Shown here in pieces: positions 26,201-34,600 of a DNA stretch of 64,000 nucleotides. The position numbers and the translations under genes were made by a program. The stretch covers positions 34,775 through 98,774 of IMG/VR virus record IMGVR_UViG_3300037883_000122; one strand, 5' to 3'. The notes under the pieces are model-generated. The model had not been told where the DNA came from. It made no database searches and saw only the letters and a list, made by a program, of their open reading frames with translations. Position 1 is the stretch's first letter. Every line of letters starts with the position of its first letter. Source of the DNA: a virus.

Positions 26201-29200
26201 CCCAGCAACCGGCTCCCAATGCCTCGCTTTGCAGCGCCAGCCACTGCACCTTCTGCAGCTGCGGCACCCCCCTTGCCAAAGAGACGGCCCAGACCAGGTA
26301 TCTTGCGCAGGTACTTACCGCCCGGAATCTTCCCGAGGATGCGTTCCCCAATCGCCTGACCGACACCCGACTCGATGTCGTCCACGATCCCGCCCTTGCC
26401 ATCACCTTCGTCATCCTTCTTTTTCTTCTTGCCAAAGAGACCCGAAAGCAGGCTGAGAATCCCGCCCCGCTTCTTGTCCCCCTGATCACCATCCTTGCTA
26501 CCCTTACGGGCTTCGTCTTCGGCTTCCTTACGCGCCCGATGTTGATCTTCAATCGAGCCCTTACGGATGTTGTGCGGCTTGGGTAGGCGTTCCTTCAGCA
26601 GGTCACGAATCTCACCCACGGTGTCCATCAGCTTCTTGCCACCACCGAAGAAGATTCCGTGACGACCAAACATGCCGGAGAGTCCCGAGAGGAAACCCTT
26701 GCCCAGACCGAAAGCATTGCCGACGCCTTGGTTGATGCCACCCGCCAACCACTTGAGTGCACCCACACCAGCGCCCGCAATCTTGCCCACACCCGACAGC
26801 AGTCGACTCACGCCCGTCTTCAGGGGGTCCCCGTTCTTGCTGTAGAGCCCCATCTTGAATTCGTCATCCGTGAGGACTTCGACACCCTTGTAATTGACAA
26901 CTGCGCCGTCAATGTCCTTGGGGTTCTTGATAGGGTGATCATTCACAGCCGACTTGTAACCACCTGCGCGCATGGTGCGTGCATCGAGTGCTTTGCGAAG
27001 CTTCTTCGGATTGCTGGCGTCATGCACATACACGTCTTGCGGACCGTTCATGTACGAAGTGGCAGCCTTGAGCACCATCCCGCCGACACCGGAGACCATC
27101 TTCCAGCCACGCGGCAACGCATTGAATATACTGCCTCCAATGCCATTACCGATCTTCGCAGCAGTCTTGACGATCGCGCCCATCCCACGCAGAGCCTTCT
27201 TGCCCAAGCCTTCACGCACATAGGCAGTCGCGGCTTGCTCATCCGTCATGACGATGCCGGACTCATCAGCCACGGCGCCCTGAATGTCCTTCCACGTCTT
27301 GATCGGCTTGCCGGTCTTGACATCGAAGTACTCACCCGCTTTCAGGCGTTGACCGTAGAGCAGCACCTTACGACCGGTCCCTTCCGAGTACACGTCCTTA
27401 AAGCCACGCATCTTGTCAGCGGCTCGACCGAGCTGCCCGCCAATCAGACCGGCACCGAAACGTGCGACACCAAACGACGAACGGATACCACCGCCCACGA
27501 GCCAGTTAGCGAATTGGCCGCTCTTACGAGCTGCGCCCCACATCCCGCCACCGATGCCCTTTGCGGCATCCTTGATCGAACGGTTCCACCACCAGCCCTT
27601 ACTCTTCTTGCCGTTGTCAACTGCGGCCGCCGGGATGTTGCCATCTGCGACATTACCGACCACCATCGTCGGCAGACCCTTTTCCATGCGCTCAGCCATC
27701 TCGTTGAGCTTATCCAGCATCTTCGAGAAAACAGACGGCTTTTGCTCCGGCGAGAACATCATGTCGGAGATATGCATGGTGTTGCGGTCGATGTGCATCG
27801 TATCGACGTGGATCGCACCCAGCATCTTTGCATTCAGGCTGTCGCCCACACCACCCTGACCCGACTTGCCACCCATGAACGGTTGCTTAGACGGACGAGC
27901 AGCGCTACGGCGCGGACCGCGACGCTGACGGGAGCCCTTCAGGCCCATCGGCTGGCCAGTGAAGGTGTGATGACCCGGCGCAGCCGGATTACCACCAGGG
28001 TTGTATTCGCTACCGTAGTAATACTCGAAGAACTTCTCGAGATTGACGCCGTCACCCTTCTCGTTCAGAATGCCCGACTCTTGCAGGAAGTCATTCATCC
28101 CCAGGTTGGAGAAGTCCTGCACCGAATCACGCGAAGCCGATGCGTACTGACCCAGTGAGTTGTACGCATTGGCAAAGCTGTGCTTCTTGGACGAGTCGTG
28201 GTCGTTCCTGAAGTAGTCACGGAAGAGTTGCGAGAACTGACCCGCATGCTGCTGAGCATCCCCGTCGTAACGCTGCGTCTTGCCCAACACTTCCACACCA
28301 CCCAGTCGACCCCGTACGTTATTACGCAGGAGCTGCTGACCCAAGATCCGACGCTGATCCGGTGAGAGGGTCTTCTTGCCATCCACCTCATCGAGCAGCT
28401 TCTCAACCTGATCCTTGGTCCACTCTTTCTGGTCCTTATCGACCAGCGAGCCAAAGGCATTCTTCTTCACGTTCGAATGCGTATCGAAACGATTCTTGGT
28501 GAAGTCGTAATGGACCATCTCCGTCTTGTGGTCACCCGTGCGGATGATCTGCAATTCCTGGAGCATCCGAGCCAGATAGCCCGGAATGATTTCGTTGAGA
28601 GTCTTCGCGCTTTGACGGCTGAAGTACGACGGCTCGTTCATGCCCTGAACCGTGTCCTTCATCACGCCGGTTTGCAACTTGGAAGCGGAGCGAACGTTCG
28701 CCTTCAGGAAACGAATCAGTCCATCACTCATACCGCCCGTTTCGTGCTTGTTCGAGCGGGCCCATTGATCCAGGATCTGCGGCAGATTCTCAGCCCCGTA
28801 CTGAAGCTTGTTGCCCGTTTTCTTGATACCGGGGATCTTGTCCAGATGCGGCTTGAGCTTGCCCGCGAGCCAATCCCCCAGTACTGAGGTACCGAGTGCC
28901 CCGCCAATCACGCCACCCGTATGGTACGGGTCGGTCTTCATGCCCATGGCTTCAGCCAAGTCCATGTCGTCCAGACGTGCATTCACATCTTGCAGCGCAC
29001 CGCGACCAAAGCCGACGGTGCTCTTCACACGACCCACAGCCGTCTTCTTCAAATTCCCCATGAGGGTATTGAGAAAATCGTTGGAGCGACCAAAGATCGT
29101 GTTGCCAATCACCGAGCCGATCTGCTTCTTGGCCATGTCCTTAAACGTGTCCGAAGCACGGAGCTTGACTTGCTCCGGCAGGGCCGTGTTGTGGACGATG

Positions 29201-29943
29201 GCTGCAAGCGCCGCCTTCATTTCTGCATTGGCGCGCTTGGATTCCTCCAGCGCGTCTACAGCAACAAAGTAATGGCGGTACTGGAGCTCGAGCGACTTGC
29301 GATGGTAGTTACTGGTAACGTTGGCTTGGTAATCAGCAAGCTGAATAATACCAAGACGCATTTGGTCAAGCTGCTTAAGCTTGTCCCGATGGCGGACTTG
29401 TTCAAGGCCTTCACGGAGTCGATCCTTTTGATCGTTATCTTCGCTTTGCTTTTGTTGCAGCAAAGCAGTGGCTTTCACCATCCCGGCGAGCTGTGCACTG
29501 ATCTCAGCTTCACGCGGGTCGTAATTGGGCGAACTCGGGTTTGCGTCAGCCGTCGCAGTCCAGTCCTTGACCATCTGCGCGACCTTCTTCGGCATCGCCT
29601 CTTCCACTTTCGGAAGCAGACGAGCCGTGGTGCGCTTCAGGTCATTCATGAACGGCCGGATCTCTCGGGCTGTGTCATCGTATAGACTCTTCAGGTTTGA
29701 CGCAGACTTTTCGGTGATGTCATACACCGAACCGAACCCTTTGGGCAACGCCTTCTTGACCATGTCCCGCGCAAAGTCGTTGCTCAGGGCAACGGCTGAG
29801 AAGCCGGTCTTCAAGCCAGACGCCACCTTCATGATCGGTTTGCGGTTGTCCTTGGGTGGCTTGATGTCGAAATCGAAATCAGGCACATCCAGGTTCTTGT
29901 CGAACGAGAAATCGTCCAACGTAAACTTCTGCTGTTTGGCCAT
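23224..29943 (-). CDS. Giant tail protein with GH19-type lysin domain (phiKZ gp181-like)
   Basis: This 2239-residue virion protein probably degrades peptidoglycan at infection. The first 600 residues are coiled-coil or helical. A Gly/Ala-rich region has hydrophobic segments, including one at about 1310-1360. Two paralogous regions of about 60 residues (DVYSEGTGRKVLLYG near 860; DVYVHDASNPKKLR near 970) and two of about 130 residues (RYAQYGWKADD near 1360; RFKTYGLKDMD near 1605) are internal repeats. Residues about 1890-2055 are a GH19 chitinase-like lysozyme: MDHESGGF (catalytic Glu near 1907), YRGRGVVQLTG and AKINGGYNGL-like segments. Length, neighbours and position beside RNA polymerase genes match phiKZ gp181. 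The C-terminus is Pro/Gly/Gln-rich. Confidence 0.85.
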   Translation of the reverse strand: MAKQQKFTLDDFSFDKNLDVPDFDFDIKPPKDNRKPIMKVASGLKTGFSAVALSNDFARDMVKKALPKGFGSVYDITEKSASNLKSLYDDTAREIRPFMNDLKRTTARLLPKVEEAMPKKVAQMVKDWTATADANPSSPNYDPREAEISAQLAGMVKATALLQQKQSEDNDQKDRLREGLEQVRHRDKLKQLDQMRLGIIQLADYQANVTSNYHRKSLELQYRHYFVAVDALEESKRANAEMKAALAAIVHNTALPEQVKLRASDTFKDMAKKQIGSVIGNTIFGRSNDFLNTLMGNLKKTAVGRVKSTVGFGRGALQDVNARLDDMDLAEAMGMKTDPYHTGGVIGGALGTSVLGDWLAGKLKPHLDKIPGIKKTGNKLQYGAENLPQILDQWARSNKHETGGMSDGLIRFLKANVRSASKLQTGVMKDTVQGMNEPSYFSRQSAKTLNEIIPGYLARMLQELQIIRTGDHKTEMVHYDFTKNRFDTHSNVKKNAFGSLVDKDQKEWTKDQVEKLLDEVDGKKTLSPDQRRILGQQLLRNNVRGRLGGVEVLGKTQRYDGDAQQHAGQFSQLFRDYFRNDHDSSKKHSFANAYNSLGQYASASRDSVQDFSNLGMNDFLQESGILNEKGDGVNLEKFFEYYYGSEYNPGGNPAAPGHHTFTGQPMGLKGSRQRRGPRRSAARPSKQPFMGGKSGQGGVGDSLNAKMLGAIHVDTMHIDRNTMHISDMMFSPEQKPSVFSKMLDKLNEMAERMEKGLPTMVVGNVADGNIPAAAVDNGKKSKGWWWNRSIKDAAKGIGGGMWGAARKSGQFANWLVGGGIRSSFGVARFGAGLIGGQLGRAADKMRGFKDVYSEGTGRKVLLYGQRLKAGEYFDVKTGKPIKTWKDIQGAVADESGIVMTDEQAATAYVREGLGKKALRGMGAIVKTAAKIGNGIGGSIFNALPRGWKMVSGVGGMVLKAATSYMNGPQDVYVHDASNPKKLRKALDARTMRAGGYKSAVNDHPIKNPKDIDGAVVNYKGVEVLTDDEFKMGLYSKNGDPLKTGVSRLLSGVGKIAGAGVGALKWLAGGINQGVGNAFGLGKGFLSGLSGMFGRHGIFFGGGKKLMDTVGEIRDLLKERLPKPHNIRKGSIEDQHRARKEAEDEARKGSKDGDQGDKKRGGILSLLSGLFGKKKKKDDEGDGKGGIVDDIESGVGQAIGERILGKIPGGKYLRKIPGLGRLFGKGGAAAAEGAVAGAAKRGIGSRLLGGLKWGKGLGAGLALGAAGSLANATGHTTIGKGLDYAGDAATGWSVASGAAGLLGIEGGALGLAGAAGGALLSGLGAIIASPVLLPALGLAAGAAALYGGYKFLTRNKLDDLSKIRYAQYGWKADDNDYVSKVFGLESTLMPGVVYQGGMAQIDPKKVDLKKAVESFGVDLHDQDQVAAFTTWYLKRFKPVFITHLTVLNGIKQGVSLGDVDSKLNAQEKQKYLSGIQMPSDPYNVMVSPVPGGKLSAGPDDVKAAIDDAKKSIDKDAKDDKDKKPTDALSKAADATGPKLGAGTAVAAGAAAGAAVAALNQQATANQPQMPKVGGGGLAAAGASVGAAITAMNNAQVGAMEAIRFKTYGLKDMDTDKVHSLRQLETLVQKDVKVSKGKADWGGDVSDLTAKIAPQFGFSGNRSNRAYDWMAWFHKRFLPTYLTYVSAVCSVTNQQDPTSAMKAIKPDDLLNAAKQVVSASTTAYGMATSVWQIPTSPWENYELNKESASTDGNMASLKQAQKAPALPEQAAFQKKTSAANDSKNTSQDGQPAAQPSWLDKLKSGVSNAWDATKAFAGKAWDATKSAASAVGNGIVNAGVAVGSAVGSVVSGAGDALKSGYNAAKGAAGRIGATISASAGAIKNALITAMKTAGISDPKEQAMFMAQMDHESGGFKSLSENLNYRPSVLMSLFKGHFSGAQDAQQVASEGPEAIANRIYGGRMGNKDPGDGWKYRGRGVVQLTGKDNYIKFGKLTGLDLVNNPDLASDPVNAAKIAIAYWKSRVSSAAAKNGDVAAVTKAINGGYNGLQDRAAKFQTYLSQAASGALGGKPDPNAAQQADATGAPGAAPSAGGAAPSGGGMMKVADQTPGPAPATKGTTPTPSASSDASAAVNAQPDSIASQTASVTGFQTRNKDLAAQGDYQAESLAKSLGPVTDVLKQSLTVQQGMLQALQQLVKMGVGQSGQKPSNTPAPTGGSASPDAMQRKNPTSMPTPPVSMSKMV

Positions 29944-30017
29944 AAATCACAGGCTCCAGTTATTCGGGCGTCTTGTACTCCCTCATAATTTCAGTCTAAA
30001 AATCCGCAGGATAAGAT

Positions 30018-31646
30018 ATGCCTCAAAAATCCGACGTGCCATTTAACGTAAGCATCTTACAGCTTACGGAGAAAAAGCTCGTAGGGGTGAAGCCTGTTAC
30101 CAAGCAGGACATCTTCGATGGCGCGACGCGCAACTTCGATGAGAGCGGTCTTTTCTCTGTTTCCATCTTCGGCAAAGTCGGGGATGAGAAACGTTCCCGA
30201 CGCTTTTCTTTCATCGACATCAAGGCCCCGATCTTTCACCCAGTGATCTATCGCGCACTGGTGGCCATGAAGCGCCTTTATGCCGGTATCATGGCGGGTA
30301 GCGAATACGCCATCTGGAATCCGGAAATCAAGGACTTCGAACGTTCCAACGCTGTGGTCGGACGCACGGGCTTTGCGTTCTTCCTCGAGTACTGGAAGTT
30401 CATCGAGTACGGTGAGACCAAATCGGTCACCCGCGACCAGAACCAGCAACTGATTAAGAAGTTCGCTGACGTGGCGATCACCAGCAAAGTGATCGTGATG
30501 CCTGCCGGGATGCGTGACGTGGAACTCGACGGTGGTCGGGTGCAGATGGACGAGATCAATGGCTTCTATCGGAAGCTGCTCGCCATTGCCAACACCATTC
30601 CCGAGAGCGCGGTGAAGTCCTCGCCGGAAGTGATCAATACAGCACGCTTTAATCTGCAGCTCTCCTTCAATCAGCTCTACGAGCTGTTGGAGAACATGGT
30701 GCAGGGTAAGAAGAAGCTGCTGCTTGGTAAGTGGGCCTCGCGTCGGATTCAGGACGGTACGCGAAACGTGATTACGGCGATGGATACGTCCAACCCGTAT
30801 CTCGGCGCACCGGATGCCGTGGGCTTTAACAACACCGTGATCGGTTTGTACCAGCTGCTCAAAGCCGCGCGACCGATTGCGATGTACCACATCCGCAATG
30901 GCTTTCTCTCGAAGGTGTTCTTCGAAGTGGGTCGACCGGTCAAGCTCATCGACAAGAAGACGCTGCGCCCGGTGGAAGTGACGCTTAAGCCCCAGTCGTA
31001 CGATCGCTGGATGACCAACGAAGGGATTGAAAAGGTCATCACCAGCTTTAGCGACGAGAACATGCGCCACAAGCCGCTGGAGATCGAAGGCTACTATCTG
31101 GGTCTGATGTATAAGGGCCCGGACGGTACGTACAAGATCTTCCAGGACATCGGCGATGTGCCCATTGATCGCAGTCGCAAGGACGTCACACCGCTCACCT
31201 TCGTCGAGCTGCTCTATTTGTCTACGTTCCCCTACATCAACAACCTGCCGCTCTTTGTGACGCGGTACCCGGTGACCGGTGTGGGCTCGATCTATCCGTC
31301 GATGTCGTATGTGAAGACGACCATCATTGCGGAAGTGCGTAAGGAACTCAATGATAACTGGCAGCTCGGTTCCGAGTCTAAGATTGCGTACCAGTTCCCG
31401 ATTGCGGGAGGTGCGTTCATCAACTCGCTCGTGCCCCACTCGGCCAAGCTCGGTAAGCTCGGCGCTGACTTCGATGGCGACACGGCCTCGGCTAACGTGA
31501 CGTATTCGGACGAGTCGATTCAAGAGGTGAAGACTCACCTTACGAAGAAACGCGCCTACGTCGGTACCGACGGTTCGTTCATCTCCAGTATCGATGTCGC
31601 GACCGTGGCACTGGTCATGCACAATCTGACAGGTTACGATTCATGA
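30018..31646 (+). CDS. RNA polymerase beta-prime-like subunit, catalytic fragment (phiKZ gp180-like)
   Basis: This 542-residue protein carries the universal Mg-binding motif of the beta-prime subunit, DFDGD at residues 484-488 (LGADFDGDTAS). It ends soon after, so it is the N-terminal to catalytic part of a split beta-prime; the C-terminal half must be encoded elsewhere. It is divergent from the tail-lysin gene, and its stop overlaps the next start (ATGA). The ribosome site AGGA is 6 nt before ATG 30018. Proximity to the gp181-like lysin and prohead protease matches the virion-packaged polymerase of phiKZ, which transcribes early genes. The distinction from the non-virion enzyme rests on gene order. 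Confidence 0.85.
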   Translation: MPQKSDVPFNVSILQLTEKKLVGVKPVTKQDIFDGATRNFDESGLFSVSIFGKVGDEKRSRRFSFIDIKAPIFHPVIYRALVAMKRLYAGIMAGSEYAIWNPEIKDFERSNAVVGRTGFAFFLEYWKFIEYGETKSVTRDQNQQLIKKFADVAITSKVIVMPAGMRDVELDGGRVQMDEINGFYRKLLAIANTIPESAVKSSPEVINTARFNLQLSFNQLYELLENMVQGKKKLLLGKWASRRIQDGTRNVITAMDTSNPYLGAPDAVGFNNTVIGLYQLLKAARPIAMYHIRNGFLSKVFFEVGRPVKLIDKKTLRPVEVTLKPQSYDRWMTNEGIEKVITSFSDENMRHKPLEIEGYYLGLMYKGPDGTYKIFQDIGDVPIDRSRKDVTPLTFVELLYLSTFPYINNLPLFVTRYPVTGVGSIYPSMSYVKTTIIAEVRKELNDNWQLGSESKIAYQFPIAGGAFINSLVPHSAKLGKLGADFDGDTASANVTYSDESIQEVKTHLTKKRAYVGTDGSFISSIDVATVALVMHNLTGYDS

Positions 31647-34600
31647 TTTTCTTTAACAACTTCTTTCGGAGTTTTGGTGTCCGCACGGCGGGACAGCTGA
31701 CCAATCCCCCGATGCCGAAAGTTGACAAGCTGGAACTCCCACGTAACTCGATGTACCACTACGTGAGCGAATCCGCGGTTGACATCGGTCCTCGGTCGGA
31801 TGAGTTTCTGTTCCGTCATGTGGCACGCCCGATTCCGATGTCGCACGTGATCGAGTTGCTCTCCGACAAAGGCATGCCCCGTCGAGTCGCGCATCCGATC
31901 GAAACCGAGATCCGGAAGTACCATCAGCATCACCGCCGTTATCGGCGTCAGCTGAATCTGCAAGCAGGCCTGCGGGACCAGAATGTTCCGTTCGTGATGA
32001 ACTACGGCTTTCTCACTGGCCTGTACCGATATCAGCGCTCGATGTTCACCGAGTACAACCGCTGGTACAACATCGCCTCGACGGTGTGGCAGAACATCGG
32101 TAAGCTCGCGGCACAAACGGATCGTCATCAGTTCATTCAGATCCGCTTGCCGCGGGTGTTGCCGGGTCTGACGGATCTGCGCATTGCCTCGGAATCGCTG
32201 GTGGACGGTGAAGTCCTGAACTACGCGACCGAAGGCATGAAGCTCGCTATCGAGTCAGCGGATGCAGGCTGGCTGCAGTCGATGGACGTCTATCCGAACA
32301 TGGTAGATAACGTCGCGATGGAAGCGATGAATCAGCGTACGCTGCGCGTGTTCCACACGCCGGAAACGCTGATGATGCTTGAGCTGTGGAAGTGGGCTGG
32401 TCCGAACCGTCACGCATCGGTGATCTCTCACGTCGATGACAAGTACCTGGATCGTATCAACCTGCTCTTCGTAGAGTCGGGTCGGTGGTTCGTGGTGAAC
32501 CTGGGTGTGATCAACCGTTGGCGCATCGCAACGGAAGAAGAACTCGCCGCGAACCCGCAAGCGAACACCAAGGGTCTCGAGCCGGTGCAGCTGCAACGTC
32601 GCTTGCTGCGTATGTCGATGTCGCTCTTCCAGGTGCGTACCGACGTGGGTCCGGAAGTCCAGCTGGCAACCAATGCTGAAGAGCCGGTGCAAAATGCCGA
32701 TCAACAGGTGGAGCAAAGCGAGCAGGAAGAAGGCCACCCGAATACGCCGGATTCTATTTACGAGGAAGGTGATCCGGGCGAGCAGTTTGACGCTCAGAAG
32801 GGCGATGAGGAAGAGGAGCACAACGGCGTCGTCATGCTGCCTGCGACGAATCCGAAGGTCGATCCCAAAACGGGTGAGACGCTGCTCAAGCCTGATACCA
32901 TCAAGTCGTACGACGAAACGTTCGACGATGGCAAGGCGTTGGTGGAAACGGAACTCGCCGAAGACTTCAAGTTCGACCCGAACGAAGACGCACAGATTGA
33001 AAAGGATCTGGCGGAACTCGATCGCCTGTCGCGCCATGTGCACGATCAGCAGGAGAAGGTCGAGACGACGGACATCAACGACATTGCACAGCCCGAAGAC
33101 GGCGTGATTGCGATGCTCAACCGCCTGGCTGATGAAGGCATGGTGTCCGCGGCGGAATACCGGCGTCTGTCGCAACTGGCGCAAGCCCCGAAGTCGATCA
33201 CGTCACCGGACAACAAGACTAACCTGGCGGACTTCGTGGTCATCCAGCCGCACCAAACGGTGATCACTGAATCGAAGTCGATCAAGGACATCCCGACGGT
33301 GCTGGATAAGACGATGCTGAAGTCATCGCTCCTGGAGTTCGATCAGCGTTACATCGAAGAGCTGCTGGAGAAGGACGTAGCAGCGATGGTGCTGGCGTTG
33401 CAAAACGCTGGGATCTGCGTGACGGCTTATGACCGGGAAGAAGTACACGACGTGATGGGTTCGTACGTTATGTACCACATCCGTGTCGTACCTGTCCAGG
33501 GCACTGCGTCGACGCTGCACTTTAAGTTGCCGCTGCTGTCCGAGGATGGCACCTACATGGCTAACGGTACGCGTTATCGCATCCGTAAGCAAAAGGGTGA
33601 CATGCCGATCCGCAAGATCGCACCGGACCGTGTGGCACTGACCTCTTACTACGGTAAGCTCTTTGTGAGCCGCAGTGAGAAGCGGGTGAACGACAAGGCA
33701 GCGTGGTTGCGTAATGCGATCATGGCCATGGGGCTCGATAACGAGAACACCACGGTCGTGAATCTGCATCCGGGCGACATGTTCGATAACCTCTTCGAAT
33801 GCCCGCGATTGTATTCGACGATGGCGATGGGCTTCCGGGGTTTCACGATTGACTCGGCTCACTTCCCGAAGAAGCTGAACTTCCTCTTCGATCACTCGAA
33901 GCGTGAAGCGCTTTACGGGGATGCCGTCATCAAGCGCCTGGAGCACAACGGTAGCATCATCTGCGGTCAGGCCGAAGGTGGTGAGTACATCGTGATGGAC
34001 AAGAACGGCACGATGGCACTCGTGACGCCGCGTGACGACGGTCAGGTCAACAATGGCGACATTGTGCCGGACTTCGAGAAGCTGCTCGATCTGGAGATGA
34101 AGAAAGCCCCGGTCGAGTTCTGTGAGCTGAAGGTGCTGGGTCGGACCATTCCGCTGGGGGTGATCCTCGGGTACCAACTGGGCTTGGAAAAGCTCATGAA
34201 GGCCCTGAAGGTGACCGCTCGTCGGGTGCATGCTGGTCAGCGCCTGAATCTGGAAGACTTCGAGTACGCGATTCAGTTCGCGGACGAAACGCTGATCTTC
34301 GATCGTCGGGACACGTTCGCCTCGATGATCCTCGCAGGCTTCAATGAGTATCACCGCGGCATCCGGAACTACAGCGTCTACGAGTTTGACCGTCGGGGTG
34401 TGTATCTGAACATCCTCGAAGCAGGTGGTCGCAGTGAGCGGTACCTGCGTGAGATCGACTTGATGTACCAGATGTTTGTCGATCCGATCACGAAGGAACT
34501 CTTGCTGTCGATGCACGAGCCGGTCAAGTTCCAAGGTCTGCTGTTGCGCTCGGTGCAGATGCTGCTCTCGGATCACCATCCGGATGAACTCGATTCGAAG

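Noticed and set aside
30057-31622. 521-residue open frame opposite the beta-prime gene
   Set aside because: The other strand carries DFDGD and a ribosome site; this one is a codon-bias shadow.
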